From positions 37,478 to 101,477 of the forward strand of contig NZ_VMNW02000023.1 in the NCBI RefSeq assembly GCF_007713735.2: DNA of 64,000 nt, given 5' to 3'. The DNA comes from Amycolatopsis acidicola. Lineage in GTDB: Bacteria; Actinomycetota; Actinomycetes; Mycobacteriales; Pseudonocardiaceae. The notes beneath the pieces were generated by a model. The model was not told where the DNA came from. It did no database searches and saw nothing but the letters and a program-made list of their open reading frames with translations. Positions 33,795 to 45,200 of the stretch are shown piece by piece (within the stretch, counting starts at the first letter, position 1; each line of letters opens with the position of its first letter). The translations under genes and the position numbers were made by a program.

Positions 33795-33948
33795 GGAGCA
33801 CCTCCGGCCCGGCAGCGTTGTCGGTCCGGTCCACCTTACGGTCGCGGCGCGGCCGGCGCACAGATTCTCCGGCCCCGATTGCCCGGATGGGGTAGCGAAC
33901 CCGGCCTGGTCTGGACAAGCCCTCACTCCGGGTGAGCACGGCCGGCCG

Positions 33949-34371
33949 CTAGCCCAGCCCCGCCTCGTGCGCGAGCAGCCCGGCCTGGGTGCGGTTGGTG
34001 CAGTCGAGCTTCACGAGCATCCGCGACACGTAGCACTTCACGGTCGCCTCGGACAGGTGCAGGCGGGCGGCGATCTCGGCGTTCGACCGCCCCTGGCCGA
34101 GGCAGCCCAGCACCTCACGCTCCCGCTCGGTCAGGCCTGCCACGCGAGCGCGCGCCTGTTCCGCGCGCTCGCCACCCGAGGCCGCGACGAGACGGCGGGC
34201 GGCTTCGGGGGACAGCACGGTGTGCCCGTCGGCGGCGACGCGGACCAGGTTGATCAGGTCCTCCGGCGGCGTCGACTTCACCAGGAACCCGGCCGCGCCC
34301 GCCCGCAATGCCGGCAGCACATAGGTATCCGCGTCGAAGGTGGTCAGCGCGACGACGGCGGGCGCGCCGTG
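33949..34371 (-). pseudogene. NarL/LuxR response regulator lacking its N-terminal half
   Basis: The retained part covers the end of a receiver domain (VVALTTFDADTYV, then GAAGFLVKSTPPEDL with the conserved Lys) and a complete LuxR HTH (LTEREREVLGCLGQGRSNAEI, then ATVKCYVSRMLVKL). The first 75 or so residues, including the acidic pocket and phospho-acceptor Asp, are missing. Homology ends near 34371, exactly where a glycosyltransferase fragment begins on the other strand. The gene has lost its promoter and start. Confidence 0.8.
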
Positions 34372-34372
34372 G

Positions 34373-34744
34373 ATCATCCCGCTCGGTTCGGCGTTCGGCA
34401 AGGGCGAGATCGAGGTGCGGCAGCTGGGCGAGCTGACCGTGAGCACGTACGACTCGCTGCCGCCGGAGCAGCGTGCGCATACCGCCGTGTTCGCGGAGAT
34501 CTACCCGTTCGCCGCGGCCGCCGAGTACTCCGGGCAGCTCGATGTCTACAGTGGACACCGGGGTTACTGGTACTTCGGCCCGCCACCGGAATCCGTGGAC
34601 AGCGTGCTGTTCGCCGGGTTCGACCCGAACCTGCTGCGACCCTATTTCACGAGCACCACCCCGGTCGTCGACGGCCTGATGTGGCTCTACACCGGGAAAA
34701 ACCAGCCCTGGCGGCAGTTCTGGCCCGCGCTGAGAACTCAGTGA
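34373..34744 (+). pseudogene. C-terminal fragment of a GT39-type membrane glycosyltransferase
   Basis: About 123 codons encode STYDSLPPEQRAHTAVFAEI, then SGHRGYWYFGPPP and SVLFAGFDPNLLRPYF, which match the extracytoplasmic C-terminal region of ArnT/PMT-like (GT39) glycosyltransferases. The membrane domain of about 350 residues is missing, and there is no ribosome binding site or plausible start. The fragment abuts the truncated response regulator, consistent with one deletion removing both 5' ends. Confidence 0.7.
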
Positions 34745-35625
34745 GGCGCGGCGGCGCGGATCGCCGTCAGCAGCGCGTGCCCGGCGCGGGAGAGCGGGCG
34801 CGTGGCCGAGATGGCGATGGACAGCGTCCAGCGCAACGGTTCCATCGCCACCGGCACGATCGTCAGCCCCGGCAGGGTGCGCGCCATCGACCGCGGCACG
34901 AAGGCGACGCCGTGTCCGTCCCGGACGAGGGCGGAGAGGGAGTCGTAGCCGGGCACTTCCAGCGGCACCACCCGGTCGAGGCCGGCGCGTTCGAACGCCA
35001 GGTCCACCATGTCGCGGCTGCCCCAGCCCTGCGGGAAGTCGACGAAACCCGCCTCGTTGAGCTGCTCGGGGGTGACCTTCCGGGCCCGCGTGAGCGGATG
35101 GTCCTCGGCGCAGACCAGGGCCAGCGCGTCTTCGTCGAGCGCTTCGCTGATCAGCCCGGCGGGCGGGCGGCGCGGGAACGCGACGAAGGCGAGGTCGGTC
35201 GTGCCGTCGAGCAGGGTGCTGATCTGGCCGGCCGAACCGGAGGGGGAATGCTGCATCCGGATCCGGACGCGGGGGTGCTCGCGGTGGAAGCGGCCGAGCA
35301 GCGCGGGCACGTCGATGCTCGCCGTCGACAGGAGCGTGCCCAGCACGATCGAACCGTGCAGCTCGCCCCGGCTCTCGCGCACGGCGTCGTGCGCGGACCG
35401 TGCGGCGGCGAGCGTGGCGCGCGCCTCGGGCAGCATCGCGAGCCCCGCGTCGGTCAGGCGGACGTGCCTGCTGTCGCGCTCGAACAGGGGCGCGCCCACC
35501 TCCTTCTCCAGCGCGCGGATGGCCGTGGACACGCCGGACTGCACGACCCGCAGCCGCCGGGACGCCTTGGTGAAGCTGAGTTCCTCGGCGACCGCGACGA
35601 AGTAGCCGAGCTGGCGCAGTTCCAC
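34738..35625 (-). CDS. LysR-family transcriptional regulator
   Basis: A 295-residue LysR regulator. The N-terminal winged HTH is RQLGYFVAVAEELSFTKASR, then VVQSGVSTAIRALEKEVGAPL. The effector-binding domain (about residue 90 onward) has the usual LALVCAEDHPL and GHGVAFVPRSMA motifs. It is divergent from an MFS gene, and an inverted repeat lies between the two starts, so it very likely controls that transporter. The start is GTG 35625. Its 3' end overlaps the glycosyltransferase fragment by 7 bp. Confidence 0.92.
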   Translation of the reverse strand: MELRQLGYFVAVAEELSFTKASRRLRVVQSGVSTAIRALEKEVGAPLFERDSRHVRLTDAGLAMLPEARATLAAARSAHDAVRESRGELHGSIVLGTLLSTASIDVPALLGRFHREHPRVRIRMQHSPSGSAGQISTLLDGTTDLAFVAFPRRPPAGLISEALDEDALALVCAEDHPLTRARKVTPEQLNEAGFVDFPQGWGSRDMVDLAFERAGLDRVVPLEVPGYDSLSALVRDGHGVAFVPRSMARTLPGLTIVPVAMEPLRWTLSIAISATRPLSRAGHALLTAIRAAAPH

Positions 35626-35629
35626 GCGG

Positions 35630-35648
35630 CTATCTAAACAAGTGATAG
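35630..35648. promoter_or_regulatory. LysR-type operator
   Basis: CTATC-N9-GATAG, a dyad containing T-N11-A half-sites in an unusually AT-rich patch (TCTAAACAAGTGATAGC). It lies five bases from the LysR start and 56 before the MFS start chosen here, the standard position for a LysR recognition site. Confidence 0.6.
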
Positions 35649-35703
35649 CTGGATGCACAAACATTCGTTGGACGTGATGCTCGCGGAAGCGCACAGTGGG
35701 GAC

Positions 35704-36915
35704 GTGACGACATCTTCGGTGCCCACCGTTTCGCGGCGGCACGGCGTGGGTTTCTGGCTGGTGGCCTATGCCTTCGCCGTGACGATGGCGTTCTCCGCCG
35801 CGCCCGCCCCGCTTTACGTGCTGTACCAGGCGAAGGACGGCTTCGGCCCGTTCAGCGTGACCCTCGTCTTCGCCGCCTACGCGGTGGGCGTGCTGGTCAG
35901 TCTCTTCCTCGCCGGGCACGTCTCGGACTGGACCGGGCGGCGGCGGGTGCTGGTGCCCGCGGTGCTGGTCAACGTGCTGGCTGCGGTGATCTTCCTGGCC
36001 TGGACCTCGGTGCCCGCGCTGCTGGTGGCGCGGTTCGTGTCCGGGATCAGCGTCGGCATGCTGACCGCGACCGCCACCGCGCACCTGACCGAGCTGCACC
36101 TGACCGCGCGGCCCGGCGCGTCCCGTACCAGGGCCGATCTCGTCGCCACCGCCGCGAACCTCGGCGGGATCGGGCTCGGCCCGTTGATCGCGGGCCTGCT
36201 CGCGGAGTACGTGGGCGACCCGTTGCGCGTGCCGTACCTGGTGTTCCAGGCGTTGATGCTGCTGGGCGCGCTCGCGGTGGTGCTGGTGCCCGAGACCGTC
36301 GAGCCCGTGGAGCGCGTGCGCTACCGGCCGCAGAAGGTGACCGTGCCCCGCGAAGCGCGGGGCCTGTTCTTCGCCGCCGGGGCCGCCGCGCTCGCGGAGT
36401 TCGCCGTGTTCGGGCTGTTCACGTCGCTGGCGCCCGGGTTCGTGTCGGGCACGCTGCACCAGAGTTCGCACGCGCTGGCCGGATTCGTCTCGTTCGCGGT
36501 GTTCGGGGCGGCCGCGCTCGCCCAGGTGCTGCTCGCCCGGCTGCCGGTGCGGTCGCAGCTGCGCGCCGGTTTCACCTTGCTGCTGACCGGAATCGTGGTG
36601 GTGACGATCGCGGTGTGGCAGCCGAGCCTGTGGCTGTTCCTGCTCGGCGGGGTGCTCGCGGGCGGCGGCGCGGGCGCCGGGTTCAAGGGCGGGGTCAGCA
36701 CGGTGCTGTCTCTCGCCGCGCCCGAAAGCCGCGGCGAAGCGCTGGCCGGGCTGTTCATCGCCGCGTACGTCGGGCTCACGGTTCCGGTGCTCGCGCTGGG
36801 CCTGGCCACCCAGTTCATGCCGGTGAAAGTGGCGCTGCTGGGCTTCGCGATCCTGCTGGCCGTGATCCTCGTCGCCGTCGCCCGTTCGGTGACCAGTGGC
36901 ACACCAGCGCGGTAA
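35704..36915 (+). CDS. Major facilitator superfamily transporter
   Basis: A 403-residue MFS permease with about 12 membrane helices. The loop 2-3 motif is GHVSDWTGRRRVLVPAVL, and the helix 4 region has VARFVSGISVGMLTATATAH. It resembles drug or metabolite exporters of the actinobacterial YfcJ/Bcr type; the substrate is unknown. I chose GTG 35704; an ATG at 35653 is in frame, but it nearly abuts the LysR operator and has no ribosome binding site. Divergent regulation by the LysR protein is likely. Confidence 0.85.
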   Translation: MTTSSVPTVSRRHGVGFWLVAYAFAVTMAFSAAPAPLYVLYQAKDGFGPFSVTLVFAAYAVGVLVSLFLAGHVSDWTGRRRVLVPAVLVNVLAAVIFLAWTSVPALLVARFVSGISVGMLTATATAHLTELHLTARPGASRTRADLVATAANLGGIGLGPLIAGLLAEYVGDPLRVPYLVFQALMLLGALAVVLVPETVEPVERVRYRPQKVTVPREARGLFFAAGAAALAEFAVFGLFTSLAPGFVSGTLHQSSHALAGFVSFAVFGAAALAQVLLARLPVRSQLRAGFTLLLTGIVVVTIAVWQPSLWLFLLGGVLAGGGAGAGFKGGVSTVLSLAAPESRGEALAGLFIAAYVGLTVPVLALGLATQFMPVKVALLGFAILLAVILVAVARSVTSGTPAR

Positions 36916-36922
36916 CTCGGCC

Positions 36923-36956
36923 CCTCCTCAGGCAACATGCCTGTGACACGAGGAGG
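36923..36956 (+). promoter_or_regulatory. Hairpin that can hide the amt ribosome binding site
   Basis: CCTCCTC (36923-36929) is fully complementary to GAGGAGG (36950-36956), the Shine-Dalgarno of amt. Inside it, AGGCA (36930-36934) pairs with TGCCT (36938-36942) around ACA, giving a stacked 12-bp stem with one 7-base bulge. The structure would block amt translation when folded. It may also act as a terminator for the MFS gene, which stops at 36915. Confidence 0.5.
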
Positions 36957-36962
36957 TGGCAG

Positions 36963-38614
<1,652 letters not shown>

Positions 38615-38719
38615 TCTTTCCCGTGCCGTAGCCTGATCGCCGCCGCTTCGTCACTATTGCCGTGAAATGGCGGCTCCCCCGGATGCGACTCACAAGCAGC
38701 CCGTCCGGGGGAGGCACCG

Positions 38720-39739
38720 ATGCCACGAGATGTTTCGCAGTCGTTGGTCAGCTCCGTTCTGCGCGCCGGGAAACAACTGCGCGACGCGCCCGACGACGCC
38801 GGCCGGGAATTCGCCGTCACGCGGCTCGAGGTCGCGGCCGAACGCAGCATCGCGCAATTCGACGGCACCGTCGTGCGGGGGTTCGCCGACGGGGCCGTGC
38901 CGGTGTCCACACTGGTCGCGGACGATTCCCGCGACCTGCTGCTGGCCGCGTTGCGGCAGATCCAGGTGGCGAACACCGTGCTGGCCGCCAGTACCGGGGA
39001 CACCGTGCTGCTGGACCAGCAGCTGCGGGAATCGGAGTCGGCCCTTTCCGCGATCCGGCTGACCGAAAACTCAGCCGTGTTCGGTTTCGCGCCCGGTTCT
39101 TCTCCCACGGCCGCGGATTTCCGGAAATCGGTGGCCGAAGCGTATTCCGCTTTCGCCTGCCGCTCCGCGAAAGCGATCGCCACGTCGGTATCCGGAATGC
39201 GCGACCGCGGCCCCGGCGCGCTTCGCGACGCCTGGTCCTGGGCCAAGGAGAAACTCGAACTCGACAAGATCGGTGGCAGGCTGGTCAAACTCGGCCTGCG
39301 CGCGTTGCTGGGAGCGATCCGGTTGTTGTCGCACCTCGTGCCCGCCGTGCGGACCGACGCCCTGCGAGAGCGGGTGGAACGGCTGATCGCCGCTGTGGAC
39401 GGTGGTTCCCCGGCCGCCGCGCTGGCCGGTGCGGCCATCGGCGCCGACGAGGCGGCACGCCGGTCGGACGAACTGCTGCGTGCCGCGGATCCGGCCGAGG
39501 ACCGGCTCGGCAAGGGCGTCGCCGAGCTGGTCGCGCTCACCACGAAGCACGGCCGGTCGATGGAACTGTGCGACGGCATCGCCGTGGCGATCGGGATCGC
39601 CGCGAAGTTCTCGCCGACGGTGCCGCATCTGCCGGTGCTGGTGCTCGGCGCGCAGGTGCTGCTGATCGCGGCGGTCGTGGTGATCGGACGGGACTGCACC
39701 GGCGACGCCGGCGCGATAGTCGAGGGGGCGGTCGCATGA
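38720..39739 (+). CDS. Unknown protein, first gene of the protease/TPR operon
   Basis: A 339-residue protein, mostly helical (SLVSSVLRAGKQLRDAPDDA, then LLLAALRQIQVANTVLAAS), with a hydrophobic segment near the C-terminus (LPVLVLGAQVLLIAAVVVIG) that may be a membrane anchor. The region at about 165-200 is Leu/Lys-rich. No known domain is recognised. The ATG at 38720 follows GGGGGAGGCACCG. Its stop overlaps the start of the metalloprotease-like gene by 4 bp (ATGA). Co-translation with the next three genes suggests a common complex, perhaps membrane-tethered by this subunit. Confidence 0.75.
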   Translation: MPRDVSQSLVSSVLRAGKQLRDAPDDAGREFAVTRLEVAAERSIAQFDGTVVRGFADGAVPVSTLVADDSRDLLLAALRQIQVANTVLAASTGDTVLLDQQLRESESALSAIRLTENSAVFGFAPGSSPTAADFRKSVAEAYSAFACRSAKAIATSVSGMRDRGPGALRDAWSWAKEKLELDKIGGRLVKLGLRALLGAIRLLSHLVPAVRTDALRERVERLIAAVDGGSPAAALAGAAIGADEAARRSDELLRAADPAEDRLGKGVAELVALTTKHGRSMELCDGIAVAIGIAAKFSPTVPHLPVLVLGAQVLLIAAVVVIGRDCTGDAGAIVEGAVA

Positions 39740-40848
39740 CCACGCTGTTCACGGCGCAGGTCGACCAGGAGATCGCCGATCTGGAGCAGGTTTCGGAGAC
39801 GCTGTCCTCGGTGGTGGCCGCGCACGGGCTCAGCCGTGAGGTGCTGGACCGGTTCGCGCTGCTGATCCGGCGGCAGCACGGGGAGCTCGAACGGATCAAG
39901 GACGCCCAGGACGGCTGGGCCGCCCTCGAGCGGCTGCGTCCGTCCATTGTGGAGATCGAGCGGGAGGCGCTTTCCTTCACCCAGGGCGTTTTGCTGCGCG
40001 AGAGCGGGCTCGACCACGGGATAGGGGAGATCGCGGAACGGCTGCTGGAACACCTCGTCCGGCAGACCGGGCTCGATCGCGGAGTCCTGTTCTCGCTGGC
40101 GGAAAACCAGTTCATCTCGCATACCGTCGGCATGGTGCGCGGCCGGTTCCCGGACGTCGGCGTGTGGAACCTGCCGGTGCTCGCGCACGAGCTGGGCCAC
40201 CACGTCGCGCTCGTGCTGCGGCACAGCGATCCGCGATGGCCGCCCGGGGCCGTGCCGGTGCTCGACTACCTCGGCGAAGAGGCCGACACCGCCGACGACC
40301 CCGAACGCGAACTGGCTTACCTGCACGAGCTTTTCGCCGACGTGTACGCGACCTACGTCATGGGGCCCGCGTACCCGTACTGCTTCATGACGCTGGCCGC
40401 GCGGCCGGACAGGGTGGCGGCGCCCAGCCGCACCCATCCCTCGTGGGGCAGGCGGGTGTGGACGATCATGGCCGCGTTCAGCGCGCTGGGCGCCGGGCAC
40501 GACACCGCGGCGGCCGGATATCGCGCGCTGGTGGGGGACATCCGCACGCTGGCGAACAAGGCGGCGGAGCCGCTGGAGCCGGAGGAACGGGTACTCGCCG
40601 CGAGCCAGGCCGCGGCGATGGTGGAGCTGCTCGCCGAGCATGCGCTGCCGCAGGCCCGCTACGCGATCCCGGGCCGGATAAGGGCCATCCCCATCGACGA
40701 AGAGCGGGCCGACCTTCCCGACCCGGCCACCACGATCGTCGACGTGGTCAACGCGGCGTGGCGCTGGCGGCGGCGAGACCGCGAGAACTGGGTGCTCGAC
40801 CGCGCGAGCCGTCGCGCGCTGCGGCTGTGCACGAAGGCCAAGGAGTGA
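39736..40848 (+). CDS. Metalloprotease-like protein (HELGH)
   Basis: A 370-residue protein with a helical, coiled-coil-prone N-terminal half (QEIADLEQVSETLSSVV, then RRQHGELERIKDAQDGW) and a C-terminal zincin-like domain. VWNLPVLAHELGHHVALVLRH carries HExxH (His151-Glu152-His155). LHELFADVYATYVMGPAY (residues about 196-213) supplies a downstream acidic ligand (Glu198 or Asp202), as in gluzincin-type peptidases. I cannot place it in a named family. It overlaps the gene before by 4 bp; the paralogue with a degraded motif follows after 4 bp. Confidence 0.78.
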   Translation: MTTLFTAQVDQEIADLEQVSETLSSVVAAHGLSREVLDRFALLIRRQHGELERIKDAQDGWAALERLRPSIVEIEREALSFTQGVLLRESGLDHGIGEIAERLLEHLVRQTGLDRGVLFSLAENQFISHTVGMVRGRFPDVGVWNLPVLAHELGHHVALVLRHSDPRWPPGAVPVLDYLGEEADTADDPERELAYLHELFADVYATYVMGPAYPYCFMTLAARPDRVAAPSRTHPSWGRRVWTIMAAFSALGAGHDTAAAGYRALVGDIRTLANKAAEPLEPEERVLAASQAAAMVELLAEHALPQARYAIPGRIRAIPIDEERADLPDPATTIVDVVNAAWRWRRRDRENWVLDRASRRALRLCTKAKE

Positions 40849-40852
40849 GCCG

Positions 40853-42229
40853 ATGGCGATGCCCGAGATGGAGTCACCCGAGCCGCAGGAGCTGCTGGAG
40901 ATGCGGCTGGTCGCGCTGTGCCAGGACATCGACAAGGTCAAGCAGGTCGCCGACGACGCGCGCCGCCGCCGGGCCAGTCTCGATCACCTGGACGAGCTGA
41001 TCTGCCGGTACAGCAAGGACTCGGTCTGGGTGCAGCTGCAGGAGTCCAACACGCTCGTGGCCATGTTCGTCGACGTGATGGCCCGTGACCCGGCGCTGAA
41101 GGGGGCGCTGGACGACCACGGGCTGCTCGACCGGACGCTGGACATGGTGGGGCGCCTGGAAACCATCAAGGACCGGCTCGGCAAGGCGCGCGACGAGGTG
41201 GCCGCGATGGGCAAGTCCATGGTGGACATCAGCCAGGACACCGCGCTGACCATCAGCCTCACCGAACGCTGCCGCAAGCTGGGCAAAGAGGTCGAGACCC
41301 TGCTGACGCAGCTGCGCGACGGGGAGCCGCCGCGAGACGTGTGGGCCCGCTACGAACGCAAGCTCGAAAACGAGTGCCAGGACCTGTTCGCCGACTACGT
41401 CGACTTCCTCGGCGGCCTGACCCTGCGCGACCACGCCCTGGACGACGAGGTCTGCGACATCACCGACCGCCTGCTGTGGGAGATGCCCGGCCAGCTCAAG
41501 CGGTTGTCCCTGCCCGCGCGGAGGCCCACCTTGCACAGCGCGCTCAACGAGCTGGTCAAGCTCGGCTTCCCCGGCTGGACGATCTGGAACATCCCGCTCG
41601 TCGGCGCCGAGATCGGGGCCGCGCAGGCACGCAAACCGCTCGGCGACTGGGTACTGGACCAGGTGCCCGGCGAGCTGCCCGAACCGGTGTGCCGCGCGCT
41701 GTTCGCGGAGGCGTACGCGGCGTACACCGTGGGCCCGGCCTACGGATGCGCCGCGACGCTGCTCAAGTTTCAGCCCAACCACGACGAGCCCGGCGAGGCG
41801 ACCCCGTCGGATCTCCAGCGCGCCGCCGTGATCGTGCGTGTGCTGCGGGAGGTTTCCGACGATCTGCCGGAGATCGGCCAGGTCGTCGACCGGATCGAGG
41901 AGTTCTGGCTGGAGGCGGTGTCCAAACTGGACAGTGATCTCACCGCGACCGGCCCGCTGGACGACTTTTCCGACGCGGTGGTCGGAGCGCTGCGCTCCTA
42001 CGAGGTCGTCCCGTTCGGGCCGGACGACTGGGATCCGGTGGACCGGACGGTCGAACTGCTGCGCGAGAGCGACCGCCCGCACCGCGCGCCGACCGGCCTG
42101 AGCGCGCGGGTGCTGCTCAACGCCGCGTGGGTCACGCGGCTGGAGCGGCCCGGTTCGAAGGAGTGGGCGCACGACGTCACCAAGAACGTCAAGGCGCTCT
42201 GGAAGTCCATGGGAGGCAAGCGTGGTTGA
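40853..42229 (+). CDS. Catalytically degraded paralogue of the HELGH protein
   Basis: A 458-residue protein with a long helical N-terminal region (VALCQDIDKVKQVADDARRR, ETIKDRLGKARDEVAAMGK). Its C-terminal part aligns with the preceding gene: WTIWNIPLVGAEIGAAQARK stands where the active copy has WNLPVLAHELGHHVAL, so both metal histidines are Ala (A252-E-I-G-A256). LFAEAYAAYTVGPAYGCAATL matches LFADVYATYVMGPAYPYCFMTL. It is therefore a probable pseudoprotease with a regulatory or structural role. It ends 8 bp inside the TPR gene. Confidence 0.78.
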   Translation: MAMPEMESPEPQELLEMRLVALCQDIDKVKQVADDARRRRASLDHLDELICRYSKDSVWVQLQESNTLVAMFVDVMARDPALKGALDDHGLLDRTLDMVGRLETIKDRLGKARDEVAAMGKSMVDISQDTALTISLTERCRKLGKEVETLLTQLRDGEPPRDVWARYERKLENECQDLFADYVDFLGGLTLRDHALDDEVCDITDRLLWEMPGQLKRLSLPARRPTLHSALNELVKLGFPGWTIWNIPLVGAEIGAAQARKPLGDWVLDQVPGELPEPVCRALFAEAYAAYTVGPAYGCAATLLKFQPNHDEPGEATPSDLQRAAVIVRVLREVSDDLPEIGQVVDRIEEFWLEAVSKLDSDLTATGPLDDFSDAVVGALRSYEVVPFGPDDWDPVDRTVELLRESDRPHRAPTGLSARVLLNAAWVTRLERPGSKEWAHDVTKNVKALWKSMGGKRG

Positions 42230-45200
42230 TCGCAAACCCGCGGTTCCGGAGCCCTACACCGCCCGGTGGTCGGCCGGCCCGATCACCCCGTCCCGGTCGC
42301 CGCTGCGCTCGACGCGCACGGCGGAGCTGCAAGAGCGCCTCGACCGGTTGCGGGCCACCTACCGCACCGGCCACACGGCGGAAACCGTGACCGCGGCCCG
42401 CGCGCTGATCAGCGACGTCGGCACCGATCTGCTGCCGCAGCAACCGGATTACCGGCACCGCTCGGCTATCGACGCGTCCGCGCGCACCATCCTCGCGCTG
42501 ACGCTGGACGAGCAGGACCGGTTCGCCGACGCCGCTGCCCGCTTCGCCCGCGCCGGTGAGCTGGTGCGGCGGCGAGGGGATTTCGCCGGGGACTACGGCA
42601 TCGCGCTCGCGTCCTCGGGGGAGGCCGCCGAGGGGCGGCGGATGCTGGAGACCGCGATCGAACTGGGTGAAGACGCCCCGGATGTGCGGCGCGCGCTGGC
42701 CGCTGTGCTGCGCACGTCCGGGGACCACGAAGCGGCGCTGCGCGCGTACGCCGCCGCCGTCGAGCGCGCGCCGCACGATTGGCGCGCGCAGGTGGAACGC
42801 GCCGAGCTGCTGTCCGAAATGGACAGTGATCCCGTGGAGACAGGCGCTGGCTGGCTCGCCGCGGCGAAGGCGCTGCTCGCCGCGGACCGCGTCGAAAGCG
42901 CGGCCGGTGCGGCGGCGCGGGTGCCCGGCTTGGCACCGGACCTCGCGCCGGAAGCCGAACTCGTCCGTGCCGAGGCGCTGATTTCCGCAGGCCGGACGGA
43001 TGAGGCGCGCAGCAGGCTGAACGTCGCGGACGACACGGCGTGGACCAGGAACCAGCTGCTCGCGGCCGCGGAGATGCTCGTCGAGGTCGGCGCGCTCGAC
43101 GACGCCGGGAAGGCCGTGGAATCCCTCCGGGCGACGGCACCGGACGACCCCGACGCGCTGGTGCTGCAGGCGCAGCTGCTGGTCAACCAGGGCAAGGCGG
43201 AGGACGCGCGGCCGCTCGTGGACCAGCTCACCACGGACGCCACGGACGACCCGCGCGCGTTTTTGTTGCAGGGCATGGTGGCGCTGGACACCGGCGACCC
43301 GGACACGGCCGTCGCCGCGCTCGAACACGCCGACGAGCTCAAGCCGGGGCATCCCGTGGTCCTCGCGCAGCTCGGCGTCGCGCTCGCGCAGTCCGGGCGG
43401 CTGGAGGCGGGCGTGCGGTTCCTGGACCGCTCGCTGGAGGCGAACCCGAACGACGTGCCGAACCTGCTGGCCCGCAGCCGGGCGCTGCTGGAACTGGGCC
43501 GCACGGCCGAAGCCGAGGCCGACGCCCGCGTGGCCGCGCGGTTCGATCCGGAGTCGGGGACGGCGCATTGGCTCGTGGGCGAACTCGCCGGGCGGACGGG
43601 CCGGACCGAGGAAGCGTTGCGGCACCTGGATCGCGCGGTCGGGCTCGACCCCACGCTCGGGCGCGCGTGGCGCGTCCGCGGCGATCACCTCACGAGGCTG
43701 GGGCGCCGGACCGAGGCGCGGGAGTCGTTCGAAGCGGCGTTGCGCCTCGACGACCGTAACGTGCCCGCGCTGACCGGCCTGGCCAACGTACTGCTCAACG
43801 CCGAGGAGGACGAAGCCCTGCCGCGGGCGGAGCAGGCGATCCGCCGGGCGCTGGAGCTGGACCCGGACCGGGCCGACGCGAACGCGATGCACGGCGAGAT
43901 CCTGCGGCGGCAAGGGCATCGTGAGGAAGCGTTGGCAGCGCTGGAAAAAGCGCTGCGCCTGCTCCCGGGTTACGCCTACGCCGAGGGGGCAAGGGGAGAG
44001 GTGCTGATCAGCCTCGGCCGGCCCGAGGAAGGGATCGTCGCGCTGGCGCGCGCCGTGGAGCTGACGCCCGAGGTGGGCTGGCTGCGGATCCGGCTCGGCA
44101 AGGCGTATCTCGCGCGGTACCACGAAACCGGGGAGCGGATGCTGCTCGACGCGGCGCTCGACTGCCTCCGCCCGGCCACGGAGGATTCCACTGTGGACTC
44201 CTCGGTCTGGCGGCTGCTCGGCGAGGCCCACCTCCTGGCCGGCGACCCACTGGCGGCGGCCGACGCGCTGGATCGCGCGGACGGCGGGACCGAGGCGCAT
44301 CTGCTCCGGGCTAGGGCCCGCCTGCAGCTGGACCGTCCTGCCGAAGCGGTCGACGACCTGCGCGAAGCCGGGGAGCGGGTCGAGGTACTCGCCTTGCGGG
44401 CCGAAGCCGAACGCGCGGACGGCCGCAGCGCGGACGCGCTCGCCGACGCGGCGAAGGTGCTCGACAAGGACCCGGCCAACGTGCTGGCGCTGACGGTCCG
44501 CGGTGCCCTCCGCGCGGAGCAGGGCGAGAAGGCCGAAGCCGAGGCCGATCTGCGGGCCGCGCTCGACCACGACCCGGTCAACCGGCGCGCCGCGTCCTTG
44601 TTGCGCAAGCTCTTGGAGCCGGACGAGGCGGTGGAGTTGCTGGCCTCGGTCATCGAGCGCGCGCCCGGTGACCTGGCCCTGCGTACCGAGTACGCCCGGG
44701 CATTGCTGGCGGCGGGCGATCATCGGGCGGCGCTGGCCGAGCTGGACGAACTGCTCTGGCGCTCGCCGGAAGAGCCCGAGATGTGGCGCCTGCTGGCGGA
44801 AGCGCTCTCGGCAGCCGGGCGCCATCACGAGGCCGTTTCGGCCTATCTGCGAGTGCGGGAGGCCGTGCCGTACGACATGTCGGTGCTGACGCGGCTGGCT
44901 TCCGAGCAGGCACGTTCCGGTGACTTCGAAGGCGGCCTCGCCACACTCGAAGAAGCCTCGGAAACACCGCTGGTGCTGACCTTGCGCGCCCATTTGCTGT
45001 CCGAAGTAGACAGATGGACGGAGGCTCGCGAGGCGGCCGAGCGGGCGGTCGAGCTGGACGGGCGGGACCTGCAGGCGAACCTTGTGCTGGGCTGGGTGGT
45101 ACAGCACGGCCCGGCGAAGGATCGCTCTCGTGCCAAGGAAATCTACCGTCACGCGACCACCCTGGACGCCAAGAATCCGTGGGCGCACAAGGGATTGGCG

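Noticed and set aside
36905..36935. A GlnR-type operator upstream of amt (GGTAAC and GCAAC half-sites).
   Set aside because: The half-site spacing and sequence do not fit the GTnAC-n6-GnAAC pattern, so I did not annotate it.
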